Shown piece by piece: positions 26,808 to 38,300 of a DNA stretch of 64,000 bases. The DNA comes from Oikopleura dioica (lineage: Eukaryota; Chordata; Appendicularia; Copelata; Oikopleuridae), in NCBI GenBank assembly GCA_907165135.1, contig OU015569.1, positions 11,780,501 to 11,844,500 on the forward strand, written 5' to 3'. The position numbers were made by a program, and so were the translations under genes. Within the stretch, counting starts at the first letter, position 1. Every line of letters begins with the position of its first letter. The notes under the pieces are model-generated. The model saw only the letters and a list, made by a program, of their open reading frames with translations. It ran no database searches and was not told where the DNA came from.

Positions 26808-26908
26808 AGCGATCTGAGTTGAAACCTGAGTCAGGGTCCTAGAAATCCAATTTCACATAGGTTTCCTTCAGGACCCTGACTCAGGTTTCTACACAGGCTG
26901 GCGAGTAG
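26808..26908. mobile_element. MITE family A copy, short form
   Basis: The arms GAAACCTGAGTCAGGGTCCT and AGGACCCTGACTCAGGTTTC are almost perfect inverted repeats with a 25-bp core. Confidence 0.85.
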
Positions 26909-27319
26909 GAGCCAGTAGCAAAGTGACACCCTTAGTTTTTGGAGAATTATGGCTGGTACTGTTCATTTTTTGAAGCAAAAATTTCTAAGAATAAATCAAA
27001 AATGATTACTCATTTTATTTGCTAAGAAAAAGAACGGTTGACTGCTCTTTCAGTGCGAGATATGGGCACTTAACCAGCATAGGCGCGTGCGGAATCCAAT
27101 CTCTATTATCTCAAGGGTGGCAAGGTCCTTATTAACTGCTAGAGTTGCACCAGCGCCAAAAAAATGGAAAATGTCGCGAAATCGAAGCTTATTGGGACTC
27201 AGTTAAGCCAACTTAAAATTCTTAACCAGCTTCTGCTAAGTACACTCTTCCTTTATTTTTAAGGGGGTAGACATCAATAACCGTTTTTTAAACTTTTCTT
27301 CTTTAGCAAGAGTTAAAAT

Positions 27320-27401
27320 AGCGACACCCTTATTCTATCTTAAAAAATCAAAGTTTGATTCTTTATTGAGCTAGAATTTTGAAAAACTTAAGGGTGTCAA
27401 T
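27320..27401. repeat. MITE family C copy
   Basis: The left end is GCGACACCCTTATT and the right end is TTAAGGGTGTCAAT, 82 bp across. Confidence 0.65.
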
Positions 27402-28340
27402 GCTCTTCGGAAGATATATTGAGTTTTCAGTCTCCCAAGCTCACAGCTTCAGTGCATTTTCGACTGGTAAGTTGTGTGTGAATGGAAATGAGTTTATACT
27501 GGCGGAGTGATAGAGCGTGGCCTGTATCGGCTCTATAATTATTTGGCCGCAGCAGAAAAAACAAAAAATTATTTTTCATTCTGTCGGCGGATGAAAGGCG
27601 GCAACACCGCGCTGGGAAAAATCTTGCTCGCACCGCCAAGTCATTCCTAGTGCCCAGTTGAATAAATAATCCAAAATCACAATTGCGGCGCCATTACTTT
27701 CAACCCCCTTTTCCCACCCATGCATCCCTTCATCAGCTGATTCCAAGAGCTCTTCTTCATGCTACTACTAGAGCTTGACGTAACTTTTCATTTGCACTTT
27801 TTAGTTTTTTACGATTAGTTGATAAGTTTTACTGGAGCAACACAGGAAGTCGTTGGGAATCCATCGCGCCTTGCCCAATTCATTTTTTTCAGACGTCAAT
27901 TTTTTATCTTATTATTGATAATCTTTTACGCTGCATTTTACGACAAGTTATGTTCATTCAATTTATTATCAATTTATTTTCAGGAGGGGTGTCATCATAA
28001 CCACATTCGATCTTGCAGCTACAGCTTCATTTTATAAATAAAAAGGCAAGTTTCATTAAAAAGGAATGAGTAGACCTAGACCAAATTTCATAGGTTGAGT
28101 TTCATTTTTTCAAATAAAGATGAATGCAAAAGGACCAAGCCACTTATATCGACCATCTCATCCAACTGAGGACGCTGTTGTCCCTCCTCAGCGGGATATC
28201 TTTGTATCCAACTCATCAGATAACCAGATCGACCACCGATAACTAATCTAGTTCTTGGGGAACTCTTATTTAGTAATCAAAAAGAAATTTTTTGTAATTT
28301 TAGTAAGGTCTTTTTTTCATTATTTTTTGGATATATTTTC

Positions 28341-28644
28341 GAGTAGGCTTCACTTGGACAAGAGCTCCACTTGGACAACCTTTTGCCGAATATGAAAAAC
28401 GATTATTTATGAATAACGTAATCAATAATAACAAATTATGGCTAAATTTAAAGAAAATTAGACACAATCAGATGTTTTCTTTGATATAATCAAATACAGT
28501 TTTTTTCGCCGATAAATATATTTTATCGGATATTAATGTAAGAAAATTGGAAATTTAATGAAAACTGTTACTTTCTTTTTGAGAATAATTTATCAAATTC
28601 ATAAAAAGGGCCTTTTTAATATGTTGTCCAAGTGATGCCTACTC
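28341..28644. mobile_element. 304-bp inverted-repeat element with a perfect 9-bp duplication
   Basis: The left end is GAGTAGGCTTCACTTGGACA; the right end is its complement with one mismatch (..CCAAGTGATGCCTACTC). Both flanks are TATATTTTC (28332-28340 and 28645-28653). The left end has a second, direct CACTTGGACAA copy. There is no coding capacity. A 9-bp duplication is typical of Mutator-like elements. Confidence 0.85.
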
Positions 28645-29215
28645 TATATTTTCAGCAACTCGAAAAAGAGAGCTCAAGTTGAACATTCATTTTTTCTAGT
28701 TTTCATTTGGTTCTTGCGAGTGTATCGTCCCCGGTGTAGTAGTGGCGGTGGCGATGGTTGATGTTCCCAAGTGATAGAAGATAATTTCTCAAATTGGCAC
28801 CCTGGATGCAGCTAGCTGCTCGTTATTTCATTGGGAAGAGTCGCCAAAGTAGCCCCCGCTCTTTTTGAGGCCGAGCGCCTGAGAAATCATTCCAAAATAC
28901 ATTCCCTCGCTGAGAAAGAAACACAGAAAGAAATGCACAAATCTGTCGATGTCATTGAAGCGCGCTATTTTTTAATCACATCAAATTTACAGCTTCCAGG
29001 GTCAGAAGAGGAGACACTTATCCAAGCCTCTAATTATAATTACGAACTCTTTCTGGTGAGTTTTTGAGGGCAAAACTGATTTTGAGAAAGTTGAGACTCT
29101 TCTTGGGAAAAATTCCAGCGCTATCTTCGTCACTAGTTCGGCAGCATTAAAAATTCCTTGAGAGTTGCTTCCGGGGCCCTCGCTTCCGATCCAAAACACA
29201 TAAATTGCTACCTAC

Positions 29216-29290
29216 CTTGGCTGGATCAAACGAGTAGAGGTGAACCAACCACTGCTCATGCGGAAATATCTTAATTAGACAATTCGCCAT
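29216..29290 (-). CDS. Candidate first coding exon of an unrecognised gene
   Basis: ATG at 29290 opens a 25-codon frame (MANCLIKIFPHEQWLVHLYS..) ending at a strong donor, CCAAG followed by GTAGGTAG. A further open stretch (GPGSNSQGIFNAAELVTK..) lies downstream on the same strand at about 29000-29180, behind a possible AG at GGAAGCGAG. I recognise no family. Nothing else supports it, so it may be chance. Confidence 0.25.
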
Positions 29291-29870
29291 CTTCAGAAAT
29301 GAACAGCGAATAACTCCGTCTTTCTTAATGAAAACCCCTGTATTTTGGCAGAACAGATTATCTCCCAAAATGAATGATTTTCCAAGATCGACGTTTTACC
29401 GAAAACCAGTTTTTACCGAACGCCTGCTTTTGCCGCGATTGGGTAAATTCTGGATTCTGGGAAATCATGTGTTTTTGAAAATAATTATTTGGAATCAGAG
29501 AAAAACGGAAATTTTTCTTTACGATTGTTTGATAATGAACCAATTCCTTGTCAAACGAGAAGGCCGGTGTCGATTTCTCTCTCTGACCATCGTGAAGGTA
29601 TGCTTCTCAAGAGTAATTATAGCTGCGCGCTATTTAGGAAACATGTTTTTTGTCACGCTCTGGTGTGAAATATTTTTCACACCGAAATAGAATTTTTTCG
29701 GAACGATAAACCATGATTAATTTCAGCTAATGTGCCGCACTCTCAACTCGCGAAAAAAAAGGATGAGAAAATACCCCCGCCACAGCTTAAAAAACGATTA
29801 TTATCGACTAGCTAGAGCCCAAGTTCTTGTTTCTTGCGACATTTTTAAATCATTTGCAACTCGAAAATAG

Positions 29871-29984
29871 GGAGTGGCCTTGTTCATCCTCTACCTTGAT
29901 GCATGTGTTGCCTTGTTTATCATCTTTTTTGGGATGAACAAGGCGACACATGCAGAAATTCAAATGGTGAACAAGGCCTCTCCC
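29871..29984. repeat. MITE family D (GGCCTTGTTCATC ends)
   Basis: The left end is GGAGTGGCCTTGTTCATC and the right end is GTGAACAAGGCCTCTCC, with inner inverted pieces TGCATGTGTTGCCTTGTT and AACAAGGCGACACATGCA. A 12-bp perfect hairpin CTTCTTATTGGT/ACCAATAAGAAG follows at about 30016-30061. A related element is at 51952-52140. Confidence 0.7.
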
Positions 29985-30592
29985 TGTTGTATTTGTTTTT
30001 AATCTGTAGAACCCCTTCTTATTGGTTGAAACAAGATGGTCTTTGATGACCAATAAGAAGTGGCTCTTCTGGCTCAAAAGTAATTCGCCTCTGTAGCGCT
30101 AGAATTTGGAAGATTGTGTATTCTTGGTGTTGTGGTTCTGTTGTGTTGCTGTGTAGAACACTCTTGGGATTTTATCGTTATCAGATGATAGTTGTTGATC
30201 TTTCGCAAATCCGAAAAGTGCTTATCTTGACGCAGTTTCGGATTTCTGGCAGGTGCGTTTCCTCCCTCTTTCTCTTTTTCGAAACGGCACGTGACGTCGA
30301 GGGCAAGATCCAGCCAAGCGTACAATTAACTGCAACAAAACGGGAGCACTTTAATTGCACCTGCGAAGTGATTCTTGAAAAGCCCCTTTTTGAGACTTTT
30401 CCTTGTTGATTTTAGGAACTTATGCCCTTTCTTTTTTGACCAATTACCGGGGGAATGATGATCTTGGCTGGATTCTGCGCTTCGTGGAAACAATCTGCCC
30501 CAAAAAAGCTCTCTGGTAGCCTTTTAAAGTTTGAATTTATTAGTGTATTTATTAATTTATTTAAAAAAGGAATGTTGTCTATATGCAGTTTG

Positions 30593-33500
30593 TCAATCGC
30601 TGGTAACGCGTAAACGAGGGTCGGCTTTTAATTTCTGGTCCAAAGCGGCGTACTTTTGCGGCGCGTTGATCTTGTGTCGGTCGAGGCGCATCTTCAGAAT
30701 CGAAATGCGGAACATCGCCTCCGAGCAGAACTGGCGATAAGCTTCTTCTTCCTGAACGAAAAAAAGTTAGAATCAGGGAAAGGGCGTTTTGGACGAACCT
30801 CTTTGTGCATCGAAGTTTGGCGATTTTGGTACTCGACCTGGCGCGCCTTGAGTTTCTGCGACTCCTTGTCGAAGTTTGCTTGGATTTGCTTTCCCTGTTC
30901 GATCACTCGTTGTTTACAGTCTAAGTTACTGTTAGAACAATCGACTATTTTTTTTCAATTTCTACCTTCGAGGCAATCTCTCGTGAGCTTGGCAACATCT
31001 TCCTTTGTAAAAGATTTCGGATGTCCAAGTTGAGCCAGGAAAGGAGCCAAATAGTCCATTTCCACTTCCTTTTTTCGCTTCTCTTCGAGATCTGCTTGAT
31101 GAGCGAGGTATTCTCGTCGGGTCTTTGCTTTTTCGTTTCTGATTTTTTTTTTGGTGAAATCAAGGAGGAGAGTTTTATTACCTGTTAATGTCGCGGACGG
31201 AAATTTTAAGCTCGGGCGCGTTATCTTCTTCGTGCAATTGTTCCAGTAGTTCTTTGATCGATTCTTCTATTAGTCTCACTGTTCAAGTTTCAACTGCAGT
31301 TACAGTATTTGCTACAGTGAATGATTTGTGAAGAGGAAATAAAAATCTATTTCAAACAAGAATTTGAGAATTTGAAACTCTTCCTTGTTTGATTGCAACT
31401 GTTTCGCTTTTGATCGCGGCAATGAGTTTTTGATAAACTGGCAATTGCCTGGCCTGAGCAGCTAGATCGACGTCGACGCCGTTGTGAGCCGTGAAAGTGG
31501 AGTTCATGTCGGCGGAGAAGGAAACATTCATGTTTTTGTCGTCCGCGTTGTCTGGTTTTTCGAAGATGCGCGTCGAGTTCGTCACGAAGCCGTCCTGGAA
31601 AGGGGTAAAATTCTAGCCCCTGAGAAAGGACTACCTTTTTGTGATATCGAAAAGCAATCTTGTCCTGTGCGAGAAGATACCTGACGCAGGCAATATCGTC
31701 GTCCGCGTTTTCAATTTCCGGGTGTCGCCTGAAATGATCAAAAGTCCCTTTTCCTAATGAAGTATGATTAAGTTACCCGCTCTTTTCGATAATTTCAATA
31801 ATCTTGCGTCGGACCTTTTCGCCGACAGCGACGAGTTTTGCTTTCCCAGGCTCTTCAAATTGGACAGACCGGAAGTGGAGTTTGTCTTCTCGCCCAGTGT
31901 AGTGCACTTTAATTTAGCAGCTTAATTTACCGGCCGTGTCAGAAGAAAGGGAAAATTCACAAGGTTAATCCGGGCTTTGCCAATCCGATTTACCAGAGAA
32001 AAAAGTGAAATTTATCAATCAATATTGAGTTCGATAGTAAAAGCATGCATAAAATAAGGGTTCCCCGTACCACTAACTTACATTCAAGCGATTGAGGCGT
32101 GGAGTTCAAGTAAACAAGCCCGTCTGGTCTCGAATCGGGCCAGAAGATCATCTCCTGGTCGCTTCCGGCTTGTACCTATCTGCGATTCCGACAGTCTGTC
32201 GCTTCAAAGAATCTTCTCTGCCCGAGCCGTAATGTTCCACGACCGTGTTTTCCACGTGATCAAAGAAGCGGCTTTCCAAGCAGTCTTCTCGCCTCTTGTA
32301 CTGGCATTCCTGGGTGAGTTTCTTTTCGTATTCTCGGTCTTCGAAAAACGTTTGTCTGAAAACCAAGCCATCTTTTTCGACGTAAGGCGAGAACATTTCC
32401 ACGATGCATCGTTTGTACTTGATGATTTTGATTCCGGTGGGTGCGCGTTTCTCCATTTGGAGCACTGAAATGTCCGGATGATCGCACCAGGAAAGAGGAA
32501 GGGCGTTCGGCAGGGAAAGATCGTCGAAGGGCTCTTCATCCGCGGCGTCGTCGAGTGGACTCCGCTCAGTCCCGTCATCGATTCTCTTCGTCCGCCCGAC
32601 GAGCGGTTCCCAAGTCTTCATGTCCGTCACGTCCCATTTGATTTTGTCGACACCTTCGCTCGAATCCTGAACGCACGCCCAGAAGTTGAAGTCGTTCCAG
32701 CAGGACTCCACGCCAAGGAACTTGTCGTCTGACACTTCAAATCCAAGGCCACTATAAAATATTTATAAAAAAATTATGCAGCATAAACTACCTGAATGGC
32801 TCAATAAAGAAAGGTTTCGCAACTTCCCGCCGGCCGGGGCGAACAATGACCCAGGAGTGAATGCGTCTTCCCCAAAGCTCATCTTCGCCGGGCTGTTCAT
32901 TCGCGTCGCGTTCTTTCTTCGCCCTGATCTTCTCTTCCTTCTTCCTTTTGATTCCGTCGGCGACCTCGCGCTCGGCCATCATTTGCTCGAACTTGGAAGT
33001 AAGATCGCGCGCCCCTTTCACCGTGTACTTCCGCTGAGGAGATGGCGTCTTTGGTTTCGGCGGCTCGGGCGACGGGGCTTCTGGCGGATCGTCGAAGCTC
33101 AAGTCGTTGGTGCAAATTTCGCGCGTGGCATAGCCGGACACGACGTATGCATCGTAGCCTGCGCCGAGGAGAAGCGAGCAAAGCGTGTTACTGTACTCGA
33201 AGCAGTTTGCTGCTTGATTCTCCAGAGTCGTGGATGGAGAGGACAGTTGAGTTGGGAGCACTGTCGGCTCTTTCAGCGGCCTAACTGTCAAGGCATCCCT
33301 TTTTCTTGTTAAAAAATGCATTGAAAACAAGGAAGACTCGAAAATGAACAGCGAGCTTGAAAAACTGGAAACACTTTTGAGAAAAAGTAGTCGTCTTCTC
33401 GGTTAATACTTTTTTAACAAATGCCTGATGTAGTTAGCAATGTCCTGCCAGTCGAAAAAGTTGACGTATCTGATCAAAGTGGGAATGACATACGTGCAGA

Positions 33501-33912
33501 TCACTTTTTCCGTGTTTGCTTCATTGACTGGCGCGAGGAGCAGGGGCATTCGATTGGGATACAAGAATGCATACTGCTGTCGGAAGTTTTCGGCGAGCTT
33601 GAGAGCGCGTTTTTCTTGGGGGTGTTTTGTTTGAAGGAGTCGGGAAGAGTAGCCAGGTATTCGGCCGATTGAGTGTTCACTTCTTCGACCAGTTCTTCCT
33701 CTTCGACTGGGGCAGCGTCTTCTTCTGTGATCTGAAGTCGATCTTACTATCATAAAAGTTCGTTCGAGGAAAATTTTTTCTCAAAAAATAAAATATTAAA
33801 TTGTTTTTCTTAATCTTTTTGATCAAAAATTTCCGGAAACGTTGAAAAATAGCTTGAAACTCACGTTATTGAGCTCCGGCTCCGACGGATTATTCTCAAT
33901 CTCTTCGCCCAT
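30593..33912 (-). CDS. DRC7: Dynein regulatory complex subunit 7 (CCDC135 homolog)
   Basis: A component of the nexin-dynein regulatory complex of motile cilia and flagella. Main exons are 33865-33912, 33410-33731, 32792-33304, about 32165-32751, about 32090-32160, several short exons at about 31640-31910, 31384-31594, 31182-31278, 30966-31138, 30799-30920 and 30593-30751. Hallmarks are the transglutaminase-like stretch NCFEYSNTLCSLLLGAGYDAYVVSGYA, FLGVESCWNDFNFW, GIKIIKYKR, and a C-terminal coiled coil ending APQKYAALDQKLKADPRLR, which matches the family C-terminus. Intron 31279-31383 keeps frame only as GA-AG. Near 32165-32190 the frame changes between QTVGIAD and SDQEMIFWPDSRPD with no credible intron, probably a 1-nt indel in the sequence. 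The family is sure; the middle exon boundaries are approximate. Confidence 0.92.
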
Positions 33913-34632
33913 CTCTCGGAAGCACTTTGGTCAACTACTTCCCTTGTAACAAAAACAATCAACAAGGAAGGGATGAGCTAGAAAATGTTGCACCAAAAAG
34001 ACTCATCTCGAATATTTAACTCAACATTCGTACTCGTCACTATGGAAACATGCGTCTAGGGCCCCTTCTTTCCGCGTTTATCATAATTTCATAGTGTTTT
34101 TTAATTTTTAGCGGGTTAATTTTTCTTATCTACTTCATTTTTAGTGATTTTTAAGGCTTAAAATGGAGAAATCATAAATTTTTATAAAAAAAATAGCCCA
34201 AAAAGGTTAATTTTCGGAATCTCTTCCCATCTACCGCGCTGGCATCTCTTCCCAGCTGAGGAATTCAACGTCGTCGAGACATTTTTTCAACCCAGAAGAC
34301 AGAATAAGGAGACAAAAACAACAACAGCGGAATGATTTGATATAATTTCGACTGATAGTACTTATGATATTGAATTGATTGGGCTTCTCAGACGAAATCA
34401 ATTCGGAAAATTCCTGTTTTGGTAAAAAACCCGGGGATGATTTTTATCAACCATTTGTATTTTTGATGTCTTGGTCTCTGTCTCGGCTGAGTCCTCTTAA
34501 ACTGCCGCGCAGTGGGTCTGGCCGTAGAACGCGACTGGAATTAAAAAGTAAACTTTTTGCTCCCGACAAAACAAAACCCCGAAGAAAATAACTCCTTTCA
34601 ACCTTTCTGCCGTTGCTTTTGATCGAGAGAAG
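33913..34632. other. Intergenic DNA between DRC7 and the RING gene
   Basis: Divergent promoters for DRC7 (minus) and the RING gene (plus) should lie here. AT-rich, with no MITE of the families listed and no supported coding exon. Confidence 0.4.
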
Positions 34633-35034
34633 ATGTGGTTCGTTTACGACGCCCTCGCCAAAGGTACAAGCAAGTTACTTACTGTTAGTTTGATGTTCTC
34701 GTAGCTGAGCTTTTGGACGAGCGGCATCTTCCTCCTCGAGGATTCAAGACCCTCCATGACAAGAAAGCGATCACGGACACGGTGGCCAAGCCGGACTCGG
34801 AACCCTGACACGGTTTTTTCTCCAAGTTTTTTCTTGCTTCCACTTTTTCAAAAACCGATGAAAAGCGTAATTTGCCTGGAAGGCTTCACAACTGGCCAGC
34901 GCGTCCGCTCACTTCCCTGCGGACACGGCTTCCATACTCGCTGCATCGACGGTTGGCTCAAGACCAATCCCTCCTGTCCATCTTGCCGAAAAGATATTTC
35001 CAAGCCGGACAAGAAGGCTTCTCACCGACGATAA
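34633..35034 (+). CDS. Small RING-H2 finger protein (putative E3 ubiquitin ligase)
   Basis: Starts MWFVYDALAK at 34633, splices at 34663/34705 (GT-AG), then reads AELLDERHLPPRGFKTLHD.. The last exon, 34866-35034, encodes VICLEGFTTGQRVRSLPCGH then GFHTRCIDGWL and CPSCRK, a RING-H2 core, and ends with a basic tail KPDKKASHRR. The first zinc ligand is missing in the genomic frame (Ser) but is restored as Cys if the preceding exon ends in TG at about 34810 (SEP-C-VICLEGF). That would need an intron that is not GT-AG (AC..AG or GA..AA by boundary shift). RING-H2 proteins act as E3 ligases; the substrate is unknown. The RING is sure; the exon join is not. Confidence 0.7.
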
Positions 35035-35349
35035 ACTTCTCCGAAAAAATCGCAAAATTCGACAAAAAACAAAAAAAGAGTCCCTTCCGTAACGACACCC
35101 AAGATTGCTTCCTTCCTTTTCTGCTTCTTGTTATTCCCTTTTCTTGTGCCTAAAATTCTTGCTATAGTCTTGCTCGTCCAGAATAAATCATAATCTTCTC
35201 CCAACTGCAAATTTGAAATTTCAAACAATTCTTATTCTTCTTTCCTCGAAAATAATTCTTGGAAAGAAACAGAAAATGGTTTTGAATGAAATTTACATGA
35301 AATTTATTAGAACAGTTTTGATCTCAGAATTGTTGAAGCAGAATGAAGT

Positions 35350-38300
35350 TTATTGCAATTGGGGTTTAGCTTGATTTTTGATTTTTCTATAAACGTCAAG
35401 TAGTTGGGCAGTGAATAGCGCGTGCGTTGAGTCTAGTTTGTCCAGCAAGCCGCGTTGAAACCATTTTGGAATTGTCAGCTGAACAATTGTTGAGTTTTCA
35501 AAAGGATTGATTTGACGTACCTTAGCGTGCTTGAAGCCTAGCTGCTTGATAATCGAGTCTACGCCTGGGCACTCGAGCACCGTGTGTTTGTACATGAAGC
35601 GAGTCAGCGGGTCCAGCTTCCACGTCCTGCACATGTACGCTCGCGGATCCGTCGAATTTCCTAGTTCCTCGTCGTCCCCATCTCCCAGCTCTAATTCATT
35701 GTTTGTCAATAATTACAGAAAGGCAAAGAATACTACCTTCGTTGGAAAGAACGGACTTGTGTTCTCGAATGTACTCCCTCACGAAGTTTGTCAAAAAGAT
35801 GATCTCGTTTGTGCTCATCGTTACCTGAAATAAAAAGTTGAAATGATAGTCGCAAAAATATTAAATACCTTGAGCGGTTGATCATGAAATTCAGCCACAA
35901 AGACACAGCTGACTTTTGATTCTTCCGGGAAAGCAGGGAGCTTCAGTGGCTGAATCTGCTCCGTTTTGAGCGTCAATTCGGTTTGCGGCAAAGCAAAAAT
36001 GACATGAACGTTTTCACGACTCTTTTCTGGCTCGGCCTCGTTGATCCCAGGAACGGAGTAGTTGATCCAGTCGCGGACGTCGGCTTGTGCACCAGGGCGA
36101 CGGGCTTTGTTGCGAGAAACGTGCAACACGAAGGCGCCGAGCTTGTCGGTTTCGAAGTTGGGAACGCGTTCGATAGCACGGCCAAGGTTGAAAATGAACG
36201 TCTAAAAATGAAATTGAACATCAAGAATGAAAATGGCAATTATGAAATAAAGAAGCAAGCAATTGAAAATTACCTGGAAAATGAAAATATTAAGACGATC
36301 TTGGGCATCATCTTCTGGCGCGGAGTAAACATCGCTGGAGAAAGAAATATCTGGCAAATGAACGGAAAAGACGACCCAGTGATCGGCTGATCGGAAATCC
36401 CCGTCGAAGCAGACAATTGACAGTTCCTGACCGCGGAGGCGAGACTCGCCGCCGAGCTGATATGAAGCAACCGGGTGGCGATTAAAGATCGGAGGCCAGT
36501 GGCGCTGGTACTTGTCGTCGTTCGACTTTTCCACAGGGCCGCGGCGTTTTTCTTCGTAATTTGAGCTGTGAGCGAACATGCTCCGGAAGGCCTCGCTGCC
36601 CGTGTTGATCTGCTGCTTGACGAAGTCCTTGACTTTGCGCCCGCCTTGGACGAGATTCTTCGAAGTCGACTTGCAAAGAAGAAGATCGAACTCGCCCCAG
36701 CGCATGTCGATGTTCGCCTTCGCCCGCGGAGGACGCTCGTCCAACAAGCTCTCGTCGATGACGAGCAGTTGTGCATCGCTCAGCTTCGAAAGTAGAATTA
36801 CTGTCGAGTGGTATTCCAATCGCAGGCTCACTTCATCCAGCGAGACCTAAAGAGAATACGATTATTTTTCGAAGCTAGTCAAGGGGGCTATCAGTAAAAT
36901 CTGGCCTTCTTCCAACCCTAACCCAAATCCTTACCCCTAACCGAAATCATAAAGAGTTGACAAAGATTTACCTTCATTTCATGAGCTGAATCTTGAGTGC
37001 TTCGTTCTCGCCACAAGCAAGCACCATTAAATCCACTCATCGAAATCACTCCTCCTAGGAGTCCTGATCGCGACTCGATCTTCGTCTTTGCAAGAGAAAC
37101 CAAATTCTTGATGTCATTTTTTCTACTGCTTCTCATGTCAAAAGCACCATGATATGCGAGCTGCTCCGTCACCCAAACCGTCTTGCCGAGAACGTTTCCG
37201 ATGTTCATATCGACTCGTAGCTCTCGGAGAACTGTGGAAACCCTGACTGCAGTTTCCCAGTTTTCGTTGTTATGATTCGGCTGGACGGGAGCAGCTTCGT
37301 TTGTCGGCTTTGCGCGGCTACTTTCACCGAGGAAAAGGCGTCTCGCGATGGATCTGTTGTACCAGGCTTTTGGAAAGCCGAGGATTTCTGACAGACGTCT
37401 CATGTCGTAGTTGATATTTGCCTGGCCAATGTCGGAGATGACAGAAATTGTGAGGAGCTTTTCGGAGACGTGCTGTCTCAAAATGTTGATTGAAATGCCT
37501 TCGAAATTCAAGTGGAAACATCCTTTTGACGAGTTTTCGTAAGGATGGTTCACACGGAGAGCGAAATCAGACAGTTGAATCGCCAAATTCAATCCGGACT
37601 TCTTCGCGTCAGCCGACGGCGCTGACGAGAAGACCATGTTTGTCAGCGGTACTCGGAGCGTGCACTCGACCTTTGCTTTAGGTTGACAAGAGAACAGGAC
37701 GGTCGAGGGCTTCACTTTGGCGTGGACGACGACGTCGACGGGGAAAGACTGGACTGAACTTTGCTCGAAGTTGTGATCGGCGCCGCTTCGTAGATCGATT
37801 TGATCCGGGTCTTCCGGCTCCTTGCCAGTGTAGACTTCGTTCTCGTCCAGAATGTCTAAAGTTTGACTGAGATATTCGAGGAACAAGGGCGAAATGCTCA
37901 TCTCTTTGGGCATGGAGCCGATAACGACGTTTGAGTAAAGCTTCGCGCGGCGATGAGTTTCCCCGCTTCCATGCGACATGTAGTTCAAATCGACGTCCAA
38001 TGCAGGAAGAAGAAAAGTTGTAACGCTAGAGTCAGTCGAGTTCATCGCCGAATTTCGCTTTCGCTCGCTTTCGAGCGCAAAGTGATCGAGTTTCTTGGAG
38101 CTTCCACCTGGGACACCTCCCAAGACGTCGACTGGATAGCATTCCAGTTTTCCTGTTTTGATCGTGATCGTCGCATTCAAAATCAGCTCGATTTCTCCCT
38201 CGCCACTGTTGCTTGAATTGCCTCCTTGAGTTTTTCCTTGATTTTGACCATTTCCGCCATTTTCTGGCTCTGGTCGCCGCTTGAGTAGAATGTACTCTTT

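Larger units (their letters stand above)
25068..30592. other. Repeat-rich intergenic DNA between Sp and DRC7
   Basis: Contains several MITEs (listed separately), simple AT-rich DNA and many chance ORFs. A GC-richer stretch at 25230-25350 just upstream of the Sp start probably belongs to its promoter or 5' UTR. Apart from a weak exon candidate near 29.2 kb I see no gene. Confidence 0.5.

Noticed and set aside
28831-29067. Plus-strand ORF (ALFEAERLRNHSKIHS..) as a gene
   Set aside because: It ends at a plausible donor, but there is no recognisable domain and no partner exon, and a competing minus-strand reading exists in the same interval.
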